Source: CAXRGH01 sp964230195 (GTDB taxonomy: Bacteria > Pseudomonadota > Gammaproteobacteria > Enterobacterales > Alteromonadaceae). From it: a stretch of 14,284 nucleotides of DNA. Position 1 is the stretch's first letter. Every line of letters starts with the position of its first letter. A program made the position numbers and the translations under genes. The stretch lies in contig CAXRGH010000179.1 in NCBI GenBank assembly GCA_964230195.1, positions 1 through 14,284 of the forward strand, in the 5' to 3' direction. Below the pieces are notes generated by a model. That model worked only from the letters and a program-made list of their open reading frames with translations. It was not told where the DNA came from and ran no database searches. Below, piece after piece: positions 1 to 6,691 of this stretch.

Positions 1-1967
1 TCTCTATTGATGCCATAGAGCGTATCCTTATAAACCACAAAACCAGCAGTCGAACCCTGATTATTTAACTCAGGGATGAGGACGTCTTCAACTCCGCCGT
101 GAAGCCAAAATTGATACTGATTGTCCATCAATACAATAGTGCTCGGATCAAAATAGTGAGCTTGTTTGATGGTTTTATGGCTCAGTCCCTCAAATGATTG
201 CTCTTTAGTATTGAGAAGTGCGAGTTGATTAACGCCGTTATGGACAATATTGGCTAATAGTGTCTGTTGCTCTTGGTTCCAGTGAAAAACATCCGTAATC
301 GCATGAGGAAAAGGAAGGACAAACGGAGTGCCTTCAAGTGGGTAGATGGTGGCCTCATAATTCCCGAGTACTAAGATGGCATCGCCTGTTTGCGACCAGT
401 GAAATCCTTTCAGAAAACTTCCTTTGGGAAAGTCGCTCAACATACGTGTGCGTTCACCGTCTGATAACCAGATTTGTTGGGTTCCAGTGCGGGAAGAAAT
501 CAAGGCAACCTGCTGACCATTGGGCTGAAATTTGGCATTGTCGTCGTACGCAATGGATCGTTCAAATGACGATAACTCAACGGGTTGCGCTAGGTTTGAT
601 CGGGACGGTAGCGGTAATTTAGCGATGTCGCTGTCGTACTGCCCTGAGATCAGCAACAAGCGCTTACCTGACGGGTGAATGTCAGGCGACCCCACCCGTG
701 TAGATAAAGGGATAGTCAGAGGCGTCACCGTTCCGTCGCGGCTGAGTTGATAGAGTAGACCGCCCGAACTCATAATGTATTGATTGGTTTCAGACGCATA
801 CGTCAGTGCAACTGATGCCCGCTTTGGCGTGTTAGCAGGCCACTGAACGAGGTGAGATGAGATTAATGTACCGTCCATTGCAATCACCTCGTGATAGTGC
901 TTCCCTTCAGCATCCATACGAATGATCGTCACGGAATCAGACAGGTTTGTATAAACAAAGTCATGGATAACGCCGCTTTCTGCACGGTACAGTACAGAAC
1001 TGGCATCCTCACTAACGGAATAAACGATAATTTGCCATTGGTCATCTTGTTGTTGCAGTAACAATATCTGCTGATTGTTCAACCATTTTGGCTGGCGTAT
1101 CGCCGAATGAGCGCATTCCAATACTGGGGTCGATGCTTGCGGTTGGTGTAACGCCCGTTGAAAGTTCAATTTCATTAACGTGTGGCATGGAGTAGAGGGT
1201 ATTTGGTCACAATCATGTTCTCGGATAAAGACCAGCGTTTTGCCGTCCGGCGATAGGCTTTGCCCTCGATAGGTTCCTTTTTCAGCGGTGAGTTTTATTT
1301 CTTGTAGCGTTTGTGTGTCCTTGGCCCAAATATCGTTAATACAGACTTTTTCATAGTACCGCTGAAACAAAATGTGTTGGCCGTCGGGCGTGTATCGGGC
1401 TCCATATTCTTTATCATCCGTAGCGGTTAAATAGCGCAATTCTTCGAAAGCAACGGCAGGTGCTTTTTGAGTTAATACAGAATAAACACTCAGAAGGAGG
1501 ATCGTTATTAACGCAAGTGAGATAAAAATGATCCCGTGGGAACGTTGAAACCATCGTGTATTGGTTGTGCGTCGCGTGTTTTTGTCAGCACTACTGCAAG
1601 GGGAGATTACCTGTTCGCCATTGGTTTCAAGAGCCTCGCCGTGTTCCTCGGGTGATGACCAATTAACCTCGCATTCAAGACTATAACCTTGCTTAGTGTG
1701 AGTTTTGATAACCGCTGTGTCATTGTTTTTTTCAAGCACTTTTCTGAGCTGAGCAATACTGCGTTGCAGTGTGTTTGGCGTCACAATGGCATCTTGCCAC
1801 ACAGCGTCTAGTAGTTCGTCGTAGCTGATCACACGTCCTTGATGCTCTGCTAAATAGGTCAACACACGCAAAGCTTTGGGTGGGAGTGTGTCAGTAGTGT
1901 CATGATATTTCACTTGATTTCGTGAAATATCAATGAAGTAGTCACCCACCCAATATTGTTTTGCCAT
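1..1967 (-). CDS. CadC/ToxR-like transmembrane transcriptional regulator with TolB-like propeller domain (C-terminus cut by window edge)
   Basis: One-component membrane regulator that binds DNA in the cytoplasm and is expected to sense a periplasmic signal. I translated the minus strand from ATG at 1965-1967 (GGAG at 1977-1980 as ribosome site) and found 655 codons open to the left edge, with no stop. Residues about 8-100 form an OmpR/PhoB-type winged helix: PPKALRVLTYLAEH, then VTPNTLQRSIAQLRKVL as recognition region and the wing ending in KQGYSLE. A basic linker leads to one membrane helix at about 144-165 (rich in I, L, F). The periplasmic part has WD40/PD40-like TolB strands (YTPDGQHILF near 192, LSPDGKTLVF near 238, HPSGKRLLLI near 431, QPNGQQVALI near 481). 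Cysteines at about 209, 253, 261 and 285 could form disulfides. Family members often run to about 700 residues, so only a short tail is missing. The ligand is unknown. It diverges from the esterase/serine-hydrolase operon, its likely target. Confidence 0.88.
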   Translation of the reverse strand, partial: MAKQYWVGDYFIDISRNQVKYHDTTDTLPPKALRVLTYLAEHQGRVISYDELLDAVWQDAIVTPNTLQRSIAQLRKVLEKNNDTAVIKTHTKQGYSLECEVNWSSPEEHGEALETNGEQVISPCSSADKNTRRTTNTRWFQRSHGIIFISLALITILLLSVYSVLTQKAPAVAFEELRYLTATDDKEYGARYTPDGQHILFQRYYEKVCINDIWAKDTQTLQEIKLTAEKGTYRGQSLSPDGKTLVFIREHDCDQIPSTPCHTLMKLNFQRALHQPQASTPVLECAHSAIRQPKWLNNQQILLLQQQDDQWQIIVYSVSEDASSVLYRAESGVIHDFVYTNLSDSVTIIRMDAEGKHYHEVIAMDGTLISSHLVQWPANTPKRASVALTYASETNQYIMSSGGLLYQLSRDGTVTPLTIPLSTRVGSPDIHPSGKRLLLISGQYDSDIAKLPLPSRSNLAQPVELSSFERSIAYDDNAKFQPNGQQVALISSRTGTQQIWLSDGERTRMLSDFPKGSFLKGFHWSQTGDAILVLGNYEATIYPLEGTPFVLPFPHAITDVFHWNQEQQTLLANIVHNGVNQLALLNTKEQSFEGLSHKTIKQAHYFDPSTIVLMDNQYQFWLHGGVEDVLIPELNNQGSTAGFVVYKDTLYGINR

Positions 1968-1978
1968 AACCCGAATCT

Positions 1979-2079
1979 CCTGACTATGCGACGGCATATT
2001 AAAATCAAATCCTATCACAGGGGCGATCTGAGTAAAGGACGTCAGCAAAACGTCAGGAAAATTTCAATACAAAGTCAGG
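1979..2079. promoter_or_regulatory. Putative operator: phased GTCAG repeats between divergent regulator and hydrolase operon
   Basis: The 171-base divergent spacer contains GTCAG in direct orientation at 2041-2045, 2052-2056 and 2074-2078, so the starts are 11 and 22 bases apart (one and two helix turns). The first two extend to ACGTCAG, and the last two share GTCAGG. An inverted AGTCAGG (read as CCTGACT) lies at 1979-1985, overlapping the ribosome site of the regulator. OmpR/ToxR/CadC-type winged helices typically bind direct repeats with one-turn phasing, so this is the natural binding site for the neighbouring regulator. That assignment is inference; the repeats themselves are seen directly. 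I found no convincing -35/-10 pair here. Confidence 0.5.
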
Positions 2080-2138
2080 TGTTTATTGTGTAACGAAGGT
2101 AGTTTGAGTCTCATCAACACGAAATGGATACCCAATAA

Positions 2139-3005
2139 ATGAAATTCAGTTTGAGACGCCTCGTTTTTCTTGCATTGTTATTACTGATAGCCCATCGCAT
2201 CCATGGCAAGATGACAACCCACTATACGCTACCAAATGTCAGCGTAGTTCCCATTGAGGACGGCATTAATCAACGTCAATATCAACTCTATATCAAGTTA
2301 CCAGAAGGTTATGAAAACGCCCCTGAAAAACACTACCCTGTGCTCTATTTTACGGATGCAAAATGGCATATTGAATTGCTCTCTGCGGCAACAGAATACA
2401 GCTTAAAAGACATTATTCTTGTTGGCATCTCTTGGCAGCTAGATCAGTCGCAGGATCCTGAGTATATGAGTCGATATCGTGATTATACGGCTTTCCCCTC
2501 GGCCAATGTGTCGCATCAGAAAAAATACCAATTCGGTCACGCTGCTGAACACTTACGCTTTATTCAGTCAGACGTTTTTACCTATGTAGAAAAACATTAT
2601 CGCGTCATACCGCAACAACGAGCTTACTTTGGTTATTCTCTTGGCGCAGAATTTGGCGCATACACCTTACTGAATCACGAGGAAACTTTCCGTCATTACA
2701 TCTTAGGCAGTCCATATGTTGACACTTTGCTGGATAATCAGTCCAGTCCCACTGAAAAACACACTGCAATGTTGGCTAATGTCTATGTTGCTTATGGCAA
2801 AGAAGAAGAAAGTGAAGCTCAGCGAGTGAATTCAATCAAAGCCTTTATCTCACTGCTTAATCAACAAAAAAGTACGTTAAGCCATGTTCGCCATGAAGTG
2901 CTCGACGGCAACCATACCAGTGCATTTCCAATCACCGGTGTTCGCAGTATTGCCTGGTTATCTGAAATGTTAAAACTGGCTCAATCACAACCCAATTCAA
3001 AATAA
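2139..3005 (+). CDS. Exported alpha/beta-hydrolase, esterase D/Fes-like (COG2819 type)
   Basis: Predicted serine esterase of the putative-esterase family that includes enterochelin-esterase-like and IroE-like enzymes. It probably acts on an ester substrate in the periplasm. The 288-residue protein begins with a basic-hydrophobic segment (RRLVFLALLLLIAHRI), a signal peptide or N-terminal anchor. The nucleophile elbow is GYSLG at 165-169 (Ser167). HYPVLYFTDA near 65-74, ILVGI near 93 and RDYTAFP at 114-120 match conserved family strands. The catalytic His is probably His259 in DGNHTSAFP, and the acid lies near GKEEES (220-225). No strong Shine-Dalgarno precedes ATG 2139. A four-codon ORF (ATG at 2124) ends in TAA directly abutting this start, so coupled translation is possible. 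It is the first gene of an operon with the serine hydrolase 19 bases downstream. The substrate cannot be named. Confidence 0.85.
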   Translation: MKFSLRRLVFLALLLLIAHRIHGKMTTHYTLPNVSVVPIEDGINQRQYQLYIKLPEGYENAPEKHYPVLYFTDAKWHIELLSAATEYSLKDIILVGISWQLDQSQDPEYMSRYRDYTAFPSANVSHQKKYQFGHAAEHLRFIQSDVFTYVEKHYRVIPQQRAYFGYSLGAEFGAYTLLNHEETFRHYILGSPYVDTLLDNQSSPTEKHTAMLANVYVAYGKEEESEAQRVNSIKAFISLLNQQKSTLSHVRHEVLDGNHTSAFPITGVRSIAWLSEMLKLAQSQPNSK

Positions 3006-3024
3006 AGGAAGGAATTTATACGCA

Positions 3025-4230
3025 ATGAAAAATGTCATAATCTCGATTTTTTTACTAGGCTTCTGCTCTTCTGCGATGAGCAACGTCGCAGAGGCGGAAG
3101 CGTCAACGCCGCCTCGATTCACCTTATCAGATATTGAAAAAGATTTTACCTATATTGATATTGAGCGTGCCATGGGGAAGCTTGAGGCACCCTATTACAC
3201 ACATCAGCCCGAAAAGAAGTTAGATGGATTCACGGTTGGGGAATATCCCAACAAAAAGAGCATTGAAGCATTAGTTAAAGCCGTTTTAAACGGTGAACAT
3301 CCGGCTTATGACAGCCTACTCATTGCACATAAAAATACACTATTATTTGAATCTTATTTTGCGTTTGGTCGCGTTGACCTTCCTCACTATCAAGCATCGG
3401 CATCAAAAACCTACACCGCGCTGGCAGTTGGTAGAGCTATTCAACTGGGTTATTTGACAATGGATGATTTGCATAAACCTATCGTGTCATTTTTTCCTGA
3501 GATTGATACCAATGGACTTGCGAAGGGAGTGGAGAAAATCACATTGGATCACACTCTCAGTATGCGCTCTGGTTTACGTATTGCAGATGGGTTGGAAGAG
3601 CAGTGGGAAAAAACACCTGAACTAATTGCAGGTCAAAACCTTGCACTCGCTTACTTCAAGCATACAGAAGCCGTGACAGCTGACTCTCAAATTTACCATT
3701 ACCAATCTACCGATCCCCGACTGACTATGTTGGTTTTAGATGCTGCTGTCCCAGTATCCGCTGAAGACTTCATTCAAACAGAAGTCCTGAACAAGCTTGG
3801 AATAAATCAGTACCACTGGGAACAACATCAAAGTGGTTTGCCTCGTTCTGCGTATGGGACCAGTATGACTTCAAGGGACATGTTGAAATGGGGAAGCTTA
3901 TTGATGCAAAACGGCAAGTGGAAAGGGGAGCAATTGATTTCTCCCGAATTCATGCAACGTGCCACTGGCAGTGTTGCAATACCCACGGATGACAAATGGG
4001 ATTATACCGGTTATCAATACGGATATTTTACCTGGGGCAAAACGCTGCGTGTTGAGGACATGCATTACAAAGCGCATATGGCGTGGGGTGGTGGAACACA
4101 AATGGTCATTGCTATTCCTGAGGCTGAGCTAGTGGTTGTGGTCACTGCAAGAGCGCGAGCTGGAGGGTTTGATACCATGGATTTAGTTGAACAGAAGATA
4201 TTACCGAGTTTTTCCCTGACGTCTTCATAA
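3025..4230 (+). CDS. Exported SxxK serine hydrolase (beta-lactamase/NylB-like family)
   Basis: Penicillin-binding-protein-fold serine hydrolase of the beta-lactamase-related family (class C-like, 6-aminohexanoate-dimer-hydrolase-like), acting on an amide or ester outside the cytoplasm. The 401-residue protein has an N-terminal Sec signal (MKNVIISIFLLGFCSSAMS, cleavage about 19-25). The nucleophile motif is S125-A-S-K128. HTLSMRSGL (176-184) is the family's usual 'LLSMTSGL' segment. YQS at 226-228 fits the second Y-x-N/S motif, and H351-MAWGGG near the C-terminus fits the third (KTG/HxG) position. A strong ribosome site (AAGGAAGGA) precedes ATG 3025, 19 bases after the esterase stop, so the two are co-transcribed. 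Such proteins are often esterases or peptidases rather than antibiotic-resistance enzymes, and I would not call this a resistance gene. A hairpin terminator follows at 4247. Confidence 0.86.
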   Translation: MKNVIISIFLLGFCSSAMSNVAEAEASTPPRFTLSDIEKDFTYIDIERAMGKLEAPYYTHQPEKKLDGFTVGEYPNKKSIEALVKAVLNGEHPAYDSLLIAHKNTLLFESYFAFGRVDLPHYQASASKTYTALAVGRAIQLGYLTMDDLHKPIVSFFPEIDTNGLAKGVEKITLDHTLSMRSGLRIADGLEEQWEKTPELIAGQNLALAYFKHTEAVTADSQIYHYQSTDPRLTMLVLDAAVPVSAEDFIQTEVLNKLGINQYHWEQHQSGLPRSAYGTSMTSRDMLKWGSLLMQNGKWKGEQLISPEFMQRATGSVAIPTDDKWDYTGYQYGYFTWGKTLRVEDMHYKAHMAWGGGTQMVIAIPEAELVVVVTARARAGGFDTMDLVEQKILPSFSLTSS

Positions 4231-4246
4231 TCAATCAGTTTCAAGT

Positions 4247-4275
4247 AAGGTGCGTTCGTTGAACGTACCTTTTGT
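4247..4275 (+). terminator. Rho-independent terminator of the esterase/serine-hydrolase operon
   Basis: AAGGTGCGTTC (4247-4257) pairs with GAACGTACCTT (4261-4271) around a GTT loop, with a single G-T wobble, followed by TTGTT. It lies 17 bases after the stop of the serine-hydrolase gene. Confidence 0.72.
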
Positions 4276-4279
4276 TACA

Positions 4280-4309
4280 TTGTTTTCGTGAGCGGAGTGA
4301 GTCGATAAG
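4280..4309 (+). promoter_or_regulatory. Weak candidate sigma-70 promoter for the NIPSNAP-like gene
   Basis: TTGTTT (4280-4285) is followed after 18 bases by GATAAG (4304-4309), giving a leader of roughly 35 bases before ATG 4352. Both boxes are imperfect. Some promoter is needed here because a terminator lies just upstream. Confidence 0.28.
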
Positions 4310-4351
4310 GCGTAGTAGTGCTGCAACTAACACTATTGAAGGACATTTCCC

Positions 4352-4669
4352 ATGGTAACCTGCTATTTACGCTATGTCATAGACCCTAATAAGCTATCTG
4401 AATTCAAACATTACGCTGAACGTTGGATACCCCTCGTAAATCGCTTTGGTGGTTCGCATCACGGTTATTTTTTGCCATCTGAGGGAGCAAATAATATCGC
4501 ATTAGCATTGTTTACTTTTCCGAGTTTGGCGAGCTATGAGGTATACCGTAAAGACTCTTTTGCTGATCCAGAGTGTAAAGCGGCCTTTGACTATGCCAAG
4601 GAGACGGGTTGTATTATCAGTTACGAACGTAGCTTTTTTGAACCTATGCTCCCTAAACCAGCAATGTAA
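4352..4669 (+). CDS. NIPSNAP-like small protein (dimeric alpha-beta barrel)
   Basis: Cytoplasmic 105-residue single-domain protein resembling bacterial NIPSNAP-family members, a ferredoxin-like dimeric alpha-beta barrel fold whose biochemical role is mostly undefined. Supporting features are the opening strand CYLRYVIDPNK, the helix FKHYAERWIPLVNRFGG (18-34) with the conserved W-x-P, the GYF strand at 38-40, and NNIALALFTFPSLASYE (47-63), followed by a helix and a last strand ISYERSFFEPM. No signal peptide is present. The start is backed by AAGGA about 10 bases upstream. It is monocistronic: a terminator lies before it and the next gene is convergent. Other alpha-beta barrel families (ABM-type monooxygenase-like) are possible alternatives. 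Confidence 0.75.
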   Translation: MVTCYLRYVIDPNKLSEFKHYAERWIPLVNRFGGSHHGYFLPSEGANNIALALFTFPSLASYEVYRKDSFADPECKAAFDYAKETGCIISYERSFFEPMLPKPAM

Positions 4670-4743
4670 TCTGGAATGGTAATATATGTAATGTTTGATG
4701 TGGAGAGGCAGGAGTAGGGGTATATCAGAAGGGTTTAAAGCAA

Positions 4744-4766
4744 AAGGGGAACTGTTCGCTCCCCTT
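4744..4766. terminator. Hairpin terminator between convergent genes
   Basis: AAGGGGA (4744-4750) pairs with TCCCCTT (4760-4766) around a nine-base loop. Read on the minus strand it continues into TTTTGCTTT, so it best terminates the repeat-protein gene (4795-5622). On the plus strand it may also stop the NIPSNAP-like transcript, though the T-tract there is poor. Confidence 0.6.
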
Positions 4767-4794
4767 ATACTTATGGCGGCCAATGGGCTTTTGC

Positions 4795-5622
4795 TTATCG
4801 CACGAATAACGAGAAGCGTTTGTCCGAGCCTGTCGTCTTATCAAACTGACCAAAACGGTTGGCTGGTGGATGGGGAATATTAAACTTGTTCAGATATTTA
4901 ATATTGACGTTTCCAATGGAGCGAACTTTACCTTGATAACCTTTGTGGGATGAATACGCCGCAAAGTATTTGATAGGTACTCCACCAATTCGCATAAATT
5001 TACCAATGTAGCCAGCCGCTTTACCTGTGCTTGAATAGGGTTCGTAACTAAATTGGGTGCGCCCGACATACTTTACTTTCCCCCGATCTCTGCCAGTACC
5101 AAAGTGATAACTAATGTTCACACTACCGATACGTTTCACCTTTCCCACTAACCCGTAGCGTTTGTTATTGACGGTATTACGGTAGTAATCAATTTGTGCT
5201 CCATTGACACTTTTCACCGCATCATAAAAGCCGTGCTGTTTATCGTACGCAGTGCGGTAGTAGCTTAGGTTTTGTCGGTTGACTTCGCGGCGCGTATAGA
5301 GACGCGTTGAATTTGGACTCGTCCCTTCGTTTGCCGCAAACGGTAAACGAGTGGAATGGAAGTAGCGTAAGCGACTTTGATCAAGAAAGCGTTGCGCTTG
5401 CGAGTGAGAAGATAACTGCCATATCCCATCTAATCGCCCGGTCGCGCTGACCTTGAAAACCAGATTAGATTCTGCGATGTAAACAGATTGGATCTGCCCG
5501 TTACCACTGCCGTAGTCAAAGCGCATGGGCGCTGATTGCGCTGAGTTAAGCAGTAAATAGCCTGCAAGGGCTGCGAATAGCATCATCCATGATGGGTATC
5601 GTTTGAAAGATAAAGTACTCAT
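4795..5622 (-). CDS. Exported protein with tandem 'GKV..IG.V.I.Y' repeats, unknown function
   Basis: I do not recognise a named family. The 275-residue protein starts with a basic end and a hydrophobic stretch (WMMLFAALAGYLLLNSAQSA), a Sec signal probably cleaved after Ala31. The mature part is basic and tyrosine-rich. It contains a ladder of short beta-like repeats: a diverged copy at about 134-148 (AVKSVNGAQIDYY), then GKVKRIGSVNISY at 160, GKVKYVGRTQFSY at 181, GKFMRIGGVPIKY at 207 and GKVRSIGNVNIKY at 231. Spacing is about 21-26 residues. Alternating hydrophobics and Gly turns suggest a solenoid or propeller-like beta structure, comparable in style to MORN/YwqK or WG repeats but not clearly either. 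The ribosome site AGAGGTGA lies just before ATG 5622. It has no co-oriented neighbour at close range and is probably transcribed alone. Confidence 0.78.
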   Translation of the reverse strand: MSTLSFKRYPSWMMLFAALAGYLLLNSAQSAPMRFDYGSGNGQIQSVYIAESNLVFKVSATGRLDGIWQLSSHSQAQRFLDQSRLRYFHSTRLPFAANEGTSPNSTRLYTRREVNRQNLSYYRTAYDKQHGFYDAVKSVNGAQIDYYRNTVNNKRYGLVGKVKRIGSVNISYHFGTGRDRGKVKYVGRTQFSYEPYSSTGKAAGYIGKFMRIGGVPIKYFAAYSSHKGYQGKVRSIGNVNIKYLNKFNIPHPPANRFGQFDKTTGSDKRFSLFVR

Positions 5623-5768
5623 ATTTCACCTCTGTTTGTTGCTGTGTTGCTTCGGGGGAAGCCTGTGCAAAGACTATCAAATGAATCTGAACAGAAACTG
5701 AGCAGAATGAAATTGAGGAAAAAGAAGCGACGTGAGAGTGAAAAGTTTAGGCTTTGGGGATTGAAGCG

Positions 5769-5790
5769 AGGTCCAGCATTTACTGGACCT
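5769..5790. terminator. Perfect 8-bp hairpin, probable terminator of the membrane-protein/XRE operon
   Basis: AGGTCCAG (5769-5776) and CTGGACCT (5783-5790) pair perfectly around CATTTA. It sits 35 bases after the XRE stop on the minus strand, the natural place for that operon's terminator. However, the better T-tract (TTAATTTTAT) follows on the plus strand, where no recognised gene lies upstream, so its direction is uncertain. Confidence 0.5.
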
Positions 5791-5824
5791 TAATTTTATG
5801 ATTGGTAGCTATCAGACGGTGGCG

Positions 5825-6019
5825 TTACTCTTGGTCAAAAAAGATGGCTTCAATGGGAAGCTTAAATAATCGACCTAATTTGAATGCGAGCGGTAAACTG
5901 GGATCAAACTTACCTTTCTCGATTGCATTAATGGTTTGCCTAGAAACGGCAAGTTCGTCTGCCAAATCAGCCTGCGTCATGTCATGTTGAGCGCGAAGTA
6001 CTTTCAATTGATTTTTCAT
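5825..6019 (-). CDS. Small XRE-family HTH transcriptional regulator
   Basis: A 64-residue stand-alone helix-turn-helix protein, the usual length of compact Cro/CI-like (YozG-like) regulators. The HTH spans about 15-34: TQADLADELAVSRQTINAIE, with Q16, A21, S26 and the recognition helix RQTINAIEKG all typical. The tail LAFKLGRLFKLPIEAIFF is the standard fourth and fifth helix. Its ATG overlaps the TGA of the upstream membrane-protein gene (ATGA arrangement at 6016-6019), implying translational coupling; AAGGTGAG upstream is a good ribosome site. Members of this family commonly repress their own operon. The palindrome at 6456-6470 upstream of the pair is the likely operator (inference). Confidence 0.92.
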   Translation of the reverse strand: MKNQLKVLRAQHDMTQADLADELAVSRQTINAIEKGKFDPSLPLAFKLGRLFKLPIEAIFFDQE

Positions 6020-6429
6020 TGATATCTCACCTTTTCTCTAATCAGTGAGCCCATAAAAATAAGGCAGAGTATGACTATCAAGTGGGATATTTTAGGCTCG
6101 CCACTCGAGAATACAACGGCGAATAATAATTCGTAGGTATTTGAAATTAATATACCCAAACCACAGGTAATAGCACACGCTTTGTAATACATCAGTCGGT
6201 CGAGTTCATCCCATGTTGTCAGGGTTTTGGCTACTACAAGAAGCATTTTTATACCCACAATAAAACTAACTACAATGAGAGCAAGGGATAGGTAGTGGTG
6301 ATTAAAGTTAAGTGCTTCAGGGGCGAAACGAGCAGTAAAGAAGCTAACTAGCCAAATCATCGTCCATGCAAATATTCGTTTCTCACCTTGTCTAACAATT
6401 GCCTTATAATTTGAAGACTGTTCCATCAT
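6016..6429 (-). CDS. Four-TM small membrane protein co-encoded with XRE regulator
   Basis: Integral inner-membrane protein of 137 residues without a recognised enzymatic motif. Hydrophobic segments lie at about 19-36, 46-66, 84-107 and 115-131. The loop between segments 2 and 3 carries a charged TTWDELDRLMYYKA motif (71-84). Small membrane proteins with an acidic D-E/R-L loop followed by a compact XRE regulator are a recurrent bacterial gene pair of poorly known function; DUF2178-type proteins are the closest analogy I can offer, without certainty. The start ATG 6429 has GAGGAAA upstream; a second ATG follows immediately at 6426 and is equally possible. Its stop overlaps the regulator's start. 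Confidence 0.8.
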   Translation of the reverse strand: MMEQSSNYKAIVRQGEKRIFAWTMIWLVSFFTARFAPEALNFNHHYLSLALIVVSFIVGIKMLLVVAKTLTTWDELDRLMYYKACAITCGLGILISNTYELLFAVVFSSGEPKISHLIVILCLIFMGSLIREKVRYQ

Positions 6430-6455
6430 ATTTTCCTCATTAAAGAATAGTTTGT

Positions 6456-6470
6456 TTAACTAAAAGTTAA
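6456..6470. promoter_or_regulatory. Perfect inverted repeat, putative XRE operator
   Basis: TTAACT (6456-6461), AAA, AGTTAA (6465-6470) form a 15-base perfect palindrome with a 3-base centre, 27 bases upstream of the membrane-protein start. On the minus strand the left arm can double as a weak -35 (TTAACT), with TATTCT as a -10 after 15 bases. Binding here would block the pair's own promoter. The size suits a Cro/CI-type dimer; the link to this particular regulator is inference. Confidence 0.5.
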
Positions 6471-6570
6471 GTTTACTTTACTTCTGGTTTCCGTTTAAGT
6501 CAAGTGTGTTTTACATTATGTCAATTTTTATAGATAAAGATGGTTATTCGATAGTGAGGCTCCTTCATTC

Positions 6571-6578
6571 AGTTAACT
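6571..6578. promoter_or_regulatory. AGTTAACT palindrome, additional putative operator half-sites
   Basis: AGTTAACT is self-complementary and contains the same TTAACT/AGTTAA half-sites as the palindrome at 6456-6470. A further CAGTTAAC lies at 6641-6648, next to the predicted start of transcription of the secreted-protein gene. Confidence 0.35.
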
Positions 6579-6609
6579 CATCATCCTGTGCTTGTCGCGC
6601 CGAGAGCTG

Positions 6610-6638
6610 TTGATTATTTGCACCGAGTTGGTTAATTT
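6610..6638 (+). promoter_or_regulatory. Candidate sigma-70 promoter for the secreted unknown gene
   Basis: TTGATT (6610-6615), a 17-base spacer and TAATTT (6633-6638) make a plausible promoter, with transcription starting near 6645 and a leader of about 47 bases to ATG 6692. The CAGTTAAC at 6641-6648 would sit on the start site. Confidence 0.42.
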
Positions 6639-6691
6639 GTCAGTTAACAAGAAGTGAAACAGTAAACAGCAAAAACAAGGAATGGAAGCCG

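Noticed and set aside
338..622. Plus-strand ORF of 94 codons
   Set aside because: It lies wholly inside the minus-strand regulator, whose propeller repeats are clear; its translation has no family features and no ribosome site.
3025..3090. Lipoprotein signal in the SxxK hydrolase (LGFC)
   Set aside because: Phe at the -1 position does not fit a lipobox; an ordinary Sec signal is more likely.
3025..4230. Calling the SxxK hydrolase a beta-lactamase resistance gene
   Set aside because: The motifs fit the broad NylB/esterase-like family; pairing with an esterase argues against a resistance role.
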